From NCBI RefSeq assembly GCF_000375365.1, contig NZ_AQXB01000005.1, forward strand, positions 1-64,000: DNA of 64,000 bases, in the 5' to 3' direction. Below are positions 36,594 through 45,373 of this stretch, in pieces. Source of the stretch: Corynebacterium mastitidis DSM 44356 (GTDB lineage Bacteria; Actinomycetota; Actinomycetes; Mycobacteriales; Mycobacteriaceae). The number at the start of each line of letters is the position of its first letter. Within the stretch, counting starts at the first letter, position 1. The translations under genes and the position numbers were made by a program. The notes beneath the pieces are model-generated. The model did no database searches, was not told the origin of the DNA, and saw nothing but the letters and a program-made list of their open reading frames with translations.

Positions 36594-38045
36594 TTAGTTA
36601 CCGGCCAGCTTCTCGCGCAGCGCGGCGAGCTGCTCGTCGGAAGCCAGGGAACCGGCCTCCGCGTCCTGGGACGCCGGAGCTGCGTCCTGGGACTCGGAGG
36701 AGTAGTTCGTGGCGTCCTGCTCCGCGGCCTCCGCAGCGGCGGCGCGGTGGCGCTCGATCTGCGCGGAGTGGAGCTGGAAGCGGCGCTCGGACTCGGCGTA
36801 GCGGGCCTCCCAGGCCTGACGCTGCTCGTCGTAGCCCTCGAGCCACTCGTTGGTCTCCGGATCGAAGCCCTCGGGGAAGATGTAGTTGCCCTGCTCGTCG
36901 TAGGAGTCGGCCATGCCGTACTTCGAGGGATCGAAGTCCTCGGTGAAGTCCTCGTCCGCCTGCTTCAGGGACAGGGAGATACGGCGACGCTCCAGGTCGA
37001 TGTCGATGACCTTGACCATGGCCTCCTCACCCACGTTGACCACCTGGTCCGGCACGTCCACGTGGCGCTGGGCCAGCTCGGAGATGTGCACCAGGCCCTC
37101 GATGCCCTCGTCCACGCGGACGAACGCGCCGAAGGGCACCAGCTTGGTGACCTTGCCCGGGACGATCTGGCCCACGGCGTGGGTGCGGGCGAACACGCGC
37201 CACGGATCCTCCTGGGTGGCCTTCAGGGACAGGGACACGCGCTCGCGGTCCAGGTCCACGTCCAGCACCTCGACGGTGACCTCATCGCCCACGGTGACCA
37301 CCTCGGAGGGGTGATCGATGTGCTTCCAGGACAGCTCGGAGACGTGCACCAGGCCGTCCACACCGCCGAGGTCCACGAAGGCGCCGAAGTTGACGATGGA
37401 GGACACCACGCCCTTGCGCACCTGGCCCTTCTGGAGCTGGTGCAGGAACTCGGAGCGCACCTCGGACTGGGTCTGCTCCAGCCAGGCGCGGCGGGAGAGC
37501 ACCACGTTGTTGCGGTGCTTGTCCAGCTCGATGATCTTGGCCTCGATCTCGCTGCCGATGTAGGGCTCCAGGTCGCGCACGCGACGCATCTCCACCAGGG
37601 AGGCGGGCAGGAAGCCACGCAGGCCGATGTCCAGGATGAGGCCGCCCTTGACGACCTCGATGACGGTGCCGGTGACGGGCTCGTCGTTCTCCTTGAGCTG
37701 CTCGATGGTGCCCCAGGCGCGCTCGTACTGGGCGCGCTTCTTGGACAGGATCAGGCGGCCTTCCTTGTCCTCCTTGGTGAGGACCAGGGCGTCGATCTCG
37801 TCGCCGATCTGGACGACCTCATCGGGATCGACATCGTGCTTGATGGAAAGCTCGCGCGAGGGGATCACGCCCTCGGTCTTGTATCCGATGTCAAGCAGGA
37901 CCTCGTCGTGGTCAACCTTCACGACGGTGCCCTCAACGATGTCACCATCGTTGAAGTACTTGATGGTCTGGTCAACCGCGGCGAGGAAATCCTCAGCGGA
38001 GCCGATGTCGTTGACGGCTACCTGAGGGACGTTGCTGTTGGGCAT
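36594..38045 (-). CDS. rpsA: 30S ribosomal protein S1
   Basis: mRNA-binding ribosomal protein, 483 aa. Four S1 repeats are visible at about residues 33-102, 119-185, 204-274 and 289-360, the last two with FGAFVDLGGVDGLVHVSEL and FGAFVRVDEGIEGLVHISEL. The acidic Ser/Ala-rich C-terminus is typical of the actinobacterial form. ATG at 38045 (MPNSNVPQVAV) with GGAG upstream. The preceding 207 bases (38046-38252) hold only a leader, including a TATATCCTATC stretch that may be a -10. Confidence 0.97.
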   Translation of the reverse strand: MPNSNVPQVAVNDIGSAEDFLAAVDQTIKYFNDGDIVEGTVVKVDHDEVLLDIGYKTEGVIPSRELSIKHDVDPDEVVQIGDEIDALVLTKEDKEGRLILSKKRAQYERAWGTIEQLKENDEPVTGTVIEVVKGGLILDIGLRGFLPASLVEMRRVRDLEPYIGSEIEAKIIELDKHRNNVVLSRRAWLEQTQSEVRSEFLHQLQKGQVRKGVVSSIVNFGAFVDLGGVDGLVHVSELSWKHIDHPSEVVTVGDEVTVEVLDVDLDRERVSLSLKATQEDPWRVFARTHAVGQIVPGKVTKLVPFGAFVRVDEGIEGLVHISELAQRHVDVPDQVVNVGEEAMVKVIDIDLERRRISLSLKQADEDFTEDFDPSKYGMADSYDEQGNYIFPEGFDPETNEWLEGYDEQRQAWEARYAESERRFQLHSAQIERHRAAAAEAAEQDATNYSSESQDAAPASQDAEAGSLASDEQLAALREKLAGN

Positions 38046-38252
38046 ATGTTCTTGTGCTCCGAAATTGAGATAGGATATAGAAAGCGGACAGATACGCGAG
38101 TCTCTCAAAAGCGCAGGTAGCAGGGTATGCCACCGGCCGTTCTTCCGATCCCGCACCAGGACGCCCACGCCCTCCCATCAAGGCGCACGCACCCTAGAAC
38201 CTAGACACGCGATTTACACCATACCGCCATAGCACAGAACAATCAAAACCGG

Positions 38253-40823
38253 CTAATGCGCAGCTTCCTCCCAGTTCTGCCCCACCCCCACGGAGACCTC
38301 CAGCGGCACCCGCAGCGTAATCGCCCGGCCCATCTCCCGCTCCACAATCTCGCGCACCCGGTCCAACTCGCCCGGGGAGACCTCCACCACCAGCTCGTCG
38401 TGTACCTGCAGCAGCACCCGGGAGCGCAGCTCCGCCCGGGCAAAGGCCCGATCCACCCGGAGCATGGCCACCTTGATGATGTCCGCCGCCGTCCCCTGGA
38501 TCGGGGCGTTGAGCGCCGCGCGCTCGGCGTTCTCCCTGGCCACGCGGTTCGTGGAGGCAAGCTCCGGCAGATACCGACGCCGCCCAAACAGCGTGGAGGT
38601 ATAGCCGTCGCGGCGGGCCTGCTCCACCACCTCGTCCAGGTAGCGCTTCACGCCGCCGAAGCGCTCGAAGTACGCCTCCATGATCCGCTTGGCCTCCCCC
38701 GCCGGGATCCCCAACTGCTGCGAGAGGCCGTAGGCGGACAGGCCGTAGACCAGGCCGTAGGACATGGCCTTGACCCGGCGGCGCAGCTCGGGCGTCACGC
38801 CGTCGATCGGCACGTCAAAGACCCGGGAGCCCACGTAGTTGTGCAGGTCCTCGCCCCGCTGGTACGCCTCGATCAGGCCCGGATCCTGGGAGAGGTGCGC
38901 CATCACGCGCATCTCGATCTGCGAGTAATCGGCGGTGAGCAGCGTCTCATACCCCTCGCCCACCCGGAAGGCCGAGCGAATGCGACGCCCCGCCCCCGTG
39001 CGCACCGGGATGTTCTGCAGGTTCGGGTCCGTGGAGCTCAGCCGCCCGGTGGAGGCCACCGTCTGGTTGAAGGTGGTATGAATCCGGCCGTCCGGCCCCA
39101 CCGCCTTAATCAGGCCCTCCAGCGTGGTCTTGAGCTTCTGGTACTCGCGGTGCGCCAGCAGACGGTCGAGGAAGGGGTGCGGGTGGTTGACGGCCAGCTG
39201 CTCGATCTCCTTGGCCGCCGTGGAGTAACCGGTCTTGGTCTTTTTGGTCTTGGGCAGGCCCAGCGTGTCAAAGAGCACCACCTGCAACTGCTTGGGGCTC
39301 GAGAGGTTCAGCTCCGCGTCCCCCGCCAGCTCGCGGGCGGCGGCGACCTCCTCCTCCACCTGCTCCACGAAGCCCTGGAGCTGATCCTCCAGCGCGGCGG
39401 TGTCCACCGCCACGCCCGCGCGCTCCATGCGCCCCAGGATTCCCGAAAGAGGCAGCTCCAGGTCCGCGTACAGCTCGTAGCCCTGGATCCCCTGCAACTG
39501 CTCGACGAGGATCGCGGAGAGCTCCAGCACCGCCGTGGCCTCGTGCACCAGGCCGTCCTCCAGGCTGCGCTTGGCGTGGCGCTGATAGACCTCGTCCAGG
39601 GCGTAGGTGCGCTGCCCCGGCCGCAGCAGGTAGGCGGCGATCAGCGTGTCATGCTCCACGCCGCGCAGCGCAAAGCCACGCCCGCCCAGCCCCCGCGCCG
39701 CCTCCTTGGCGCCGTGGATGTACTTGGCGGCGTCGGAGGCGAGCCACCGCTCCAGCTCCTTCTCCCCATCCGGCCCCAGCTCCGCGAGGTTGAGCAGCAC
39801 GGCCTCGCGCTCCTGGCTCACGCAGGCCAGGGACTCCTCGCCGTCGAACGCCACGGCCACGCCCGAGCGCCCGCGCAGCCAGCCCACCCCCTCGGCAGAC
39901 AGGGTCACCCGGGGCAGCTCCTCCTCCGGCTCCGGCAGCTCGCCCGAGGTGGGCAGCGCGCTGAGCACCCGGCCGCGCAGCTGCGCGCCGAACTCCAGCT
40001 CGTCAAAGACCTCCGCGACCCGGGCCACGTCCACCGGGGCCAGGGCCAACTGCTCCACCGTGACGTCCAGGGGGACGTCGCGCACCATCTGCGTGAGCTC
40101 GCGGTTCATGCGCACCTGGTCCAGGCGCTCGCGGAAGTTATTACCCGCCTTGCCCTTGATCTCCTCGGCGTGATCCAGGAGATTCGCCAGGGTGCCGTAC
40201 TGGCGAATCCACTTCTGCGCCGTCTTCTCCCCCACCCCCGGGATGTTCGGCAGGTTATCCGAGGGATCGCCCCGCAGGGCCGCGAAGTCCGGATACTGCT
40301 CCGGGGTAAGCCCGTACTTCTCCTCCACCGCCTCCGGGGTGAAGCGATCCAACTCCGAGACGCCCTTGCGCGGGTAGAGCACCGTGATGGCCTCGTTGAC
40401 GAGCTGGTAGTAATCGCGGTCCCCGGTGACGATGCGCGTATCGAAGCCCTCCGGGGTGGCCGTGACCAGGGTGGCGATGATGTCATCCGCCTCGTAGTTC
40501 TCCTTGGTCATGGTGGTGATCCCCATGCTCTGCAGCACCTTCTGGATCAGGGCCACCTGCCCCCGGAATGCCTCCGGGGCGGCCTCCCGCTGCGCCTTGT
40601 AGTCCGGGAACATCTCGGTGCGGAAGGTCGAGCGCCCCACGTCGAAGGCCACCCCGAGGTGGGTGGGCTGCTCCTCCTTGAGCAGGTTCGCCAGCATGGA
40701 CAGGAAACCATAGACGGCGTTGGTGTGCTGCCCCCCGGCGGTGGAAAACTTCTCCACCGGGAGGGCGTAGAAGGCGCGGAAGGCCATCGAGTGGCCGTCG
40801 ATCAGCAGCAGGCGTTGGGACAT
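38253..40823 (-). CDS. polA: DNA polymerase I
   Basis: Gap-filling polymerase with 5'-3' exonuclease, 856 aa. The N-terminal flap-nuclease domain (1-290) keeps its acidic cluster (LLIDGHSM, YEADDIIATL, VTGDRDYYQL). A degenerate 3'-5' exonuclease domain follows, as usual in actinobacteria. The polymerase domain has motif A (TADYSQIEMRVMAHLS), motif B (RRRVKAMSYGLVYGLSAYG) and motif C (LLQVHDELVVEV). ATG at 40823 has no clear ribosome site; a GTG two codons upstream is possible. Confidence 0.97.
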   Translation of the reverse strand: MSQRLLLIDGHSMAFRAFYALPVEKFSTAGGQHTNAVYGFLSMLANLLKEEQPTHLGVAFDVGRSTFRTEMFPDYKAQREAAPEAFRGQVALIQKVLQSMGITTMTKENYEADDIIATLVTATPEGFDTRIVTGDRDYYQLVNEAITVLYPRKGVSELDRFTPEAVEEKYGLTPEQYPDFAALRGDPSDNLPNIPGVGEKTAQKWIRQYGTLANLLDHAEEIKGKAGNNFRERLDQVRMNRELTQMVRDVPLDVTVEQLALAPVDVARVAEVFDELEFGAQLRGRVLSALPTSGELPEPEEELPRVTLSAEGVGWLRGRSGVAVAFDGEESLACVSQEREAVLLNLAELGPDGEKELERWLASDAAKYIHGAKEAARGLGGRGFALRGVEHDTLIAAYLLRPGQRTYALDEVYQRHAKRSLEDGLVHEATAVLELSAILVEQLQGIQGYELYADLELPLSGILGRMERAGVAVDTAALEDQLQGFVEQVEEEVAAARELAGDAELNLSSPKQLQVVLFDTLGLPKTKKTKTGYSTAAKEIEQLAVNHPHPFLDRLLAHREYQKLKTTLEGLIKAVGPDGRIHTTFNQTVASTGRLSSTDPNLQNIPVRTGAGRRIRSAFRVGEGYETLLTADYSQIEMRVMAHLSQDPGLIEAYQRGEDLHNYVGSRVFDVPIDGVTPELRRRVKAMSYGLVYGLSAYGLSQQLGIPAGEAKRIMEAYFERFGGVKRYLDEVVEQARRDGYTSTLFGRRRYLPELASTNRVARENAERAALNAPIQGTAADIIKVAMLRVDRAFARAELRSRVLLQVHDELVVEVSPGELDRVREIVEREMGRAITLRVPLEVSVGVGQNWEEAAH

Positions 40824-40904
40824 GCTCACGAGTGTAGAGGCAGGGCGGGGCGGCGAGCGATTTCCGGTGGTGCGAGGCGGTGGTCTACTATGTTCCAGGA
40901 ACGC

Positions 40905-40978
40905 GCCCCCGTAGCCCAATTGGCAGAGGCAACGGATTCAAAACCCGTTCAGTGTGAGTTCGAGTCTCACCGGGGGCA
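40905..40978 (+). tRNA. tRNA-Leu(CAA), class-I-shaped
   Basis: A 74-base cloverleaf: acceptor stem GCCCCCG/CGGGGGC, T-arm GTGAG-TTCGAGT-CTCAC, anticodon loop TTCAAAA with anticodon CAA at 40939-40941 (Leu, UUG codon). The D-arm (GCCC AATTGGCAGA GGC) has the three-pair, large-loop form of tRNA-Leu. But the variable region is only 5 bases (TCAGT) instead of the long arm of normal tRNA-Leu, and the innermost anticodon-stem pair is an A-C mismatch (40936/40944). CC, not CCA, is encoded after the discriminator A. Confidence 0.8.
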
Positions 40979-40986
40979 CCGTACAG

Positions 40987-41028
40987 CCCGGGACCATCAG
41001 GAAAACGCCCTGCCTCCCGGGTTTTCTT
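40987..41028 (+). terminator. terminator after tRNA-Leu
   Basis: CCCGGGA (40987-40993) pairs with TCCCGGG (41015-41021) across a 21-base loop, followed by TTTTCTTC. It begins 9 bases after the tRNA. The rest of the gap to 41273 shows nothing further. Confidence 0.65.
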
Positions 41029-41273
41029 CGTGCCCAGCCCCGTGGCAGATCCACCCAACCCACACGCGGCAAGAGCCGTCGCCCGGGTAGCCACAGTGCA
41101 GCCGGATTCCCACACAGCCTCCGTCTCCGCCACGGAACCGATAGCCACCGCGCCTAGTCCAAATAGGCATGCCCCTCATTGACTCCGACCGCTGGCCGCT
41201 GGTAGGCTTTACACACTGCGCGACCGCAAGAACGCCTGCCACGCCTACCGTCAACCGCACCAAGGAGCACCCG

Positions 41274-41753
41274 ATGAAAAAACGCATCCTCGCCCTCGCT
41301 CCCCTGCTTCCTCTCGCCCTCGCCGCATGCACATCGGCGGAGGAGAATCCCACCGGCACCGCTGACAATGCGTCTGCGGCAACAACCGACCCCACCGTCG
41401 TCAACGCCGAGCGGGTCCGCAGCGACCGCGCGGCGGGACCGGCCATCGAGATCAACCTCGAGGGCACCTTCAAGCCCAACGCGAAGCTCACCGTCTCCAC
41501 CCCGTGCACCCCAGAGGACCAATCCGCCTTGGCGGTGGCGTCCTTCGGTGAGAGCGCCACGCTGGAGCGCGGCACCGACGACTCCCCCTTGACGGGAACC
41601 CTCACCGCCCCCAACAACATCGGGCCCGGCCCCAACGATGGACCCCACACCATCACGGTCACCTGCGACGGCGGGGCAAACAGCACCATCGATATACCCA
41701 GCGCGGGCAACGGCGACGCCAAAGACGCCGGGGAGGAAATCCCGGCCCCCTAG
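41274..41753 (+). CDS. putative lipoprotein of unknown function
   Basis: A 159-aa protein with a lipoprotein signal MKKRILALAPLLPLALAAC (lipobox LAAC, Cys at 19), then a short Thr/Ala linker and a small beta-rich domain with two Cys (STPCTPEDQ and VTCDGG) that may form a disulfide. The end is Gly/Asp/Glu-rich. AAGGAG is 7 bases before the ATG at 41274. I do not recognise the family; the repeated strand pattern would fit an Ig-like domain. Confidence 0.7.
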   Translation: MKKRILALAPLLPLALAACTSAEENPTGTADNASAATTDPTVVNAERVRSDRAAGPAIEINLEGTFKPNAKLTVSTPCTPEDQSALAVASFGESATLERGTDDSPLTGTLTAPNNIGPGPNDGPHTITVTCDGGANSTIDIPSAGNGDAKDAGEEIPAP

Positions 41754-41960
41754 TCGCGCGAGGTTCACCGCTGCGGCGAATAGGGACCAATCGCGTGGCC
41801 GACGTCGCCCCTTATCCTTGCGCCTCCGGCCGAACCCCCGGCAACCCCGCCCCGTGGCCAAAGGGAGAAACCCGTTTGGGGGTACTGTGTTGCACCCTAC
41901 GGAAAAACCCTTACCCTTATGCTCGTATTCTGGACGTCCCCGCCCGAGAGGAACCCTCGC

Positions 41961-42476
41961 ATGAAGCGTACCTTTGCCGCCGCCACCCTCGCCCTCAGCC
42001 TGACCGCCGGGGCCGTGGCCCCCGCCTCCGCGGGCGAGTTCATAGACGAGGAGCGGACCGTCTTTGACGATCCGAAATGCCCGAGCACCGCCGATGGGGA
42101 TAACGACTTCCTGGGTAAGAAACAGAGCATCTTCGACCAGTGCACCACCCAGACGAAGAAGCCCAAGAAGGAGAAGAAGGACAAGTCCAGCACCTCCCCG
42201 GCGGCGCCCGCGGAGCCTTCCGAGCCCTCCGACCCCACGGCCGACGCCCCCGATACCGCCGAGCCCGCCGAAGAACCCGCCGCCCCCGCGGAGCCCTCCG
42301 AGGCCGCGCAGCCGGAGAAGCCCGCGAAGAAGTCCCCCCTGAGCGACGCGGATAAGCAGAAGATCAAGGAGGGTATCCAGGGCTCTGCGGAGGGCTACAA
42401 GATGGTCAAGCCCTTCATCAGGGGCGCGATGAAGCTCCTCCACATCGTGCGCAAGATCTTCATCCCTTTCCCCTGA
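41961..42476 (+). CDS. secreted low-complexity protein, unknown function
   Basis: A 171-aa protein with a cleavable signal peptide (MKRTFAAATLALSLTAGAVA, cut after APASA near residue 24). It has a short domain with two Cys, a 75-residue Lys then Pro/Glu/Ala/Ser stretch resembling a cell-wall-spanning linker, and a C-terminal basic-hydrophobic segment (KMVKPFIRGAMKLLHIVRKI). GAGAGGAA precedes the ATG at 41961. No family recognised. The C-terminal amphipathic segment could bind membrane. Confidence 0.68.
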   Translation: MKRTFAAATLALSLTAGAVAPASAGEFIDEERTVFDDPKCPSTADGDNDFLGKKQSIFDQCTTQTKKPKKEKKDKSSTSPAAPAEPSEPSDPTADAPDTAEPAEEPAAPAEPSEAAQPEKPAKKSPLSDADKQKIKEGIQGSAEGYKMVKPFIRGAMKLLHIVRKIFIPFP

Positions 42477-42582
42477 TTGCTTAGGGAGCGCCTTCCGCCC
42501 CGCACCCCTGCGCGCCCCGCGCCTCAATTACACTGGTCCCCCTACGCCTCGGCTACCGGGACGGGTTTGGCCCGCGCGGCCC

Positions 42583-42619
42583 CAATGGATATTATTCATA
42601 AATACGCAATTATCCATTG
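42583..42619. repeat. AT-rich inverted repeat upstream of the DUF368/amino-acid importer operon
   Basis: CAATGGATA (42583-42591) and TATCCATTG (42611-42619) form a perfect 9-base inverted repeat around a 19-base AT-rich centre (TTATTCATAAATACGCAAT) in otherwise very GC-rich DNA. It sits 84 bases before the DUF368 start. The centre resembles half of an arginine-repressor site (TTATTCATAAAT), so an operator is plausible; a cruciform or regulatory hairpin is the alternative. Confidence 0.6.
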
Positions 42620-42702
42620 TGTCGCTCCGGCCATGCAGAGCCACCTCCGGGGCGCGCAGAGATAACCGCGACCACCACGGTCAGGAAGGCAATCACTCCC
42701 CT

Positions 42703-43557
42703 ATGACCCCCTCCCCGCTTGCGGCGGCAACGAACATCCTCAAGGGCGCCGGCATCGGCATGGCCGAGCTGGTTCCCGGCATCTCCGGCGGCACCGTGGC
42801 CCTCATCGTAGGGATCTACGAGAAGGCGCTGCACACCGGAAACGCCCTCATCGACGCCGCCCGCACCCGCTCCCGGTCCGCCCTGGGCGCCGTCGATTGG
42901 TCCTTCCTCGTCGCCATCGGCGTGGGCATGGTGGGGGCGCTGTTCCTCCTGTCCGGGCCGATTCACTCATTCGTGGAGGGGCACCCCCTCGTGGCCAAGG
43001 GGCTGTTCCTGGGCATGGTCGCGGCCTCCCTGAGCGTGCCGCTGCGCATGATCGGCGCCACGGAGATCCGCCGCCGCCTCCCCGTGCTCCTGCCGGTCTT
43101 TGCGCTCTGCGCCGCGCTGAGCTTTATCGCCACGGGCTTTACCTCCGACCCGGTGCACAATCCCCCGCTGCCCGCGATCTTCTTCGCGGCCATGATCGCG
43201 GTGTGCGCGCTGGTGCTGCCGGGCCTCTCCGGTTCCTTCCTGCTGCTCGCCCTGGGGCTGTACAAGCCCATCATGGGCTCGCTGAGCAACCGGGAGTGGG
43301 ACGTCATCGCCGTCTTTGTTCTCGGGGCGGCGCTGGGCGTCGTGGCCTTCGTCAAGGTTCTCAATGCCATGATGCGCGATCACCACACCATGACCCTCAC
43401 GGTCATGGCGGGCCTGATGCTCGGCTCGCTGCGCGCCCTGTGGCCCTGGGAGGGGCCGCTGCCCGGCGCCGACCTCTCCGTGTGGGGTGCCATCCTCGCG
43501 GGCGCGGCGATCGTGGTGGCCGTGCTGATCGCCGGTCAGCGCAGGGGTGCGGCATGA
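42703..43557 (+). CDS. DUF368 membrane protein (PopT-type polyprenyl-phosphate transporter family)
   Basis: A 284-aa protein with about eight membrane helices. The family hallmark GIGMAELVPGISGGTVALI is at residues 17-35, and a second, inverted copy of the motif, VLPGLSGSFLLLALGLY, is in the second half. The DUF368 family has been linked to flipping undecaprenyl phosphate back across the membrane for envelope synthesis. ATG at 42703; its stop overlaps the next gene as ATGA, so it is translationally coupled to an amino-acid importer. Confidence 0.85.
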   Translation: MTPSPLAAATNILKGAGIGMAELVPGISGGTVALIVGIYEKALHTGNALIDAARTRSRSALGAVDWSFLVAIGVGMVGALFLLSGPIHSFVEGHPLVAKGLFLGMVAASLSVPLRMIGATEIRRRLPVLLPVFALCAALSFIATGFTSDPVHNPPLPAIFFAAMIAVCALVLPGLSGSFLLLALGLYKPIMGSLSNREWDVIAVFVLGAALGVVAFVKVLNAMMRDHHTMTLTVMAGLMLGSLRALWPWEGPLPGADLSVWGAILAGAAIVVAVLIAGQRRGAA

Positions 43558-44447
43558 GGGCGCGCGGCCTCGCGGCGGTGCTGCTGTGTGCCCTCCCGCT
43601 GGCCTCCTGCGTGACCAACCAGGAGCCCGGGACCCCGGAAGGCTGGCGCGCCATCGCTCCCCCCGCCGCGCCCGAGGTGCAGGCGCTCGTCCCGGCGGAT
43701 CTTCAGGCGCGCGGGGAGCTGGTGATCGGCACCAACCCGCCCTTCCCGCCCTTCGAGTTCAAGGACTCCACGGGCACCATCATCGGCGTGGAGATGGACC
43801 TCGCCCGCGCCGTGGCCTCGGTGATGGGGCTGCGACTGCGGATCGTGCAGCAGGACTTCTCCAAGATCCTGCCCGCCGTGGACGCCGGAACCATCGACAT
43901 GGGCGCCACGGGCTTTACCGACACCCCCCAGCGCCGGGAGAACTACGACTTCGTCAACACCCTCTACGCCGGCATTCAGTGGGCGCAGCGGGTGGACGGC
44001 GATCCGATAGATCCCGCCCGGCCCTGCGGGCTCACCGTGGCCGTGCAGCGCACCACCGTCTCCGAGACGGACGACGTGCGCCCCAAGAGCGAGGAGTGCG
44101 TGGCCAAGGGCGAGAAGCCCATCGAGGTGCTGGCCTACGACACCTCGGACTCCGCCGCCACGGCCCTGGTGGTGGGCCGCGCCGACGCCCTCTCCGCCGA
44201 CTCCCCGGTGACCTCCTGGGCCATCGAGAAGGCCGAGGGGGCCATCGAGAAGGTGGGGCCGATGACGGCCGCCGCCCCCTACGGGTTCGCCACCCCGAAG
44301 GACTCCGAGCTGAGCGCCGCCGTGGCCGCCGCCATGCGTCACCTCATCGAGACCGGGGAGTACGCCACGATCCTTGCCCAGTGGAACATCACCGACGGCC
44401 TGCTGGAGCAGGCCACGATCAACGAGGAGCCGGTTAGCCATGACTGA
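43554..44447 (+). CDS. amino-acid ABC transporter substrate-binding lipoprotein
   Basis: A 297-aa lipoprotein (signal MRARGLAAVLLCALPLASC, lipobox LASC) of the polar amino-acid binding family: GELVIGTNPPFPPFEF, IGVEMDLARAVASVMGL and DMGATGFTDTPQRRENYDFV are the typical ligand-cleft motifs. It delivers its ligand to the permease and ATPase that follow. Position matches the C. glutamicum cg1502-1504 importer, which I recall as an arginine/basic amino-acid system (ArgTUV); the ligand here is inferred from that. Confidence 0.88.
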   Translation: MRARGLAAVLLCALPLASCVTNQEPGTPEGWRAIAPPAAPEVQALVPADLQARGELVIGTNPPFPPFEFKDSTGTIIGVEMDLARAVASVMGLRLRIVQQDFSKILPAVDAGTIDMGATGFTDTPQRRENYDFVNTLYAGIQWAQRVDGDPIDPARPCGLTVAVQRTTVSETDDVRPKSEECVAKGEKPIEVLAYDTSDSAATALVVGRADALSADSPVTSWAIEKAEGAIEKVGPMTAAAPYGFATPKDSELSAAVAAAMRHLIETGEYATILAQWNITDGLLEQATINEEPVSHD

Positions 44448-45372
44448 TCCCAGCCCCCAGCCCGCACCCATCAAGGCCGTTCCGCTGAAGCACCCGGGCC
44501 GCTGGGTGGCCGCCGCGATCGTCCTGGCCCTGGCCGCCTGGGTGATCGTCGGGGCCGCCACCAACGAGGCCTACGGGTGGGACGTCTACCGCTCGTACCT
44601 CCTGGACACCCGGGTGGCCACGGCCGCCGCGCACACGCTGCTCATCACCCTGCTCAGCATGGTCATCGGCCTGATCGGAGGCGTGGCGCTCGCGGTCATG
44701 CGGATGTCCCCCAACCCGGTGCTCGGCGCCGTGGCCTGGCTGTTCCTGTGGGTATTCCGGGGCACCCCCATCTACGTGCAGCTCGTCTTTTGGGGCCTCA
44801 TGGGCTCCCTGTACGAGGCGATCAGGGTGGGCCCGGCGGAGGTCAGCCTCGAAAGCCTCCTGAGCAACGCCTTCCTGCTCGCCGTGGTGGGCCTCGGGCT
44901 CAACGAGGCCGCCTACATGGCGGAAATCGTGCGCTCCGGCATCCAGGCGGTGCCGGAGGGGCAGTTCGAGGCGTCGAAGGCGCTGGGCATGGGCTGGTGG
45001 CTCACCATGCGCCGCACGGTGCTCCCGCAGGCCATGCGCATCATCATCCCGCCCACGGGCAACGAGTTCATCTCCCTGCTCAAGACCACCTCCCTGGTGG
45101 TGGCCATCCCGTACACGCAGGAGCTCTACGGGCGCTCCATCGACATCGCCAACGCCCTGTTCGCGCCGGTGCCCATGCTGCTGGTGGCGGCGACGTGGTA
45201 CCTGGTGATTACCTCGCTGCTCATGATCGGCCAGCACTACCTGGAAAAGCACTACGAGCGGGGCTCCACCCGGGAGCTGACCGGGCGGCAGCTCGCCGCG
45301 CTGGCCGACGCGGAAGGCACGCTGCCGCGCAACATCAGCGTGGTCAACCCCACGGAAACACGGAGGAAGTAG
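44440..45372 (+). CDS. amino-acid ABC transporter permease
   Basis: A 310-aa HisM/GlnP-type permease with a cytoplasmic N-terminus, five or six membrane helices, the family entry motif [17 protein letters not shown] and the EAA loop ([22 protein letters not shown], Gly and Pro conserved) that docks on the ATPase. ATG at 44440 overlaps the binding-protein stop by 8 bases. A single permease gene implies a homodimer. The C-terminal 30 residues are a charged cytoplasmic tail. Confidence 0.92.
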   Translation: MTDPSPQPAPIKAVPLKHPGRWVAAAIVLALAAWVIVGAATNEAYGWDVYRSYLLDTRVATAAAHTLLITLLSMVIGLIGGVALAVMRMSPNPVLGAVAWLFLWVFRGTPIYVQLVFWGLMGSLYEAIRVGPAEVSLESLLSNAFLLAVVGLGLNEAAYMAEIVRSGIQAVPEGQFEASKALGMGWWLTMRRTVLPQAMRIIIPPTGNEFISLLKTTSLVVAIPYTQELYGRSIDIANALFAPVPMLLVAATWYLVITSLLMIGQHYLEKHYERGSTRELTGRQLAALADAEGTLPRNISVVNPTETRRK

Positions 45373-45373
45373 C

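Noticed and set aside
41154..42527. 457-codon Gly-rich minus-strand frame opposite the lipoprotein and secreted protein
   Set aside because: The Gly/Leu runs are the complement of Pro/Ala/Glu codons. The + strand frames have signal peptides and ribosome sites.
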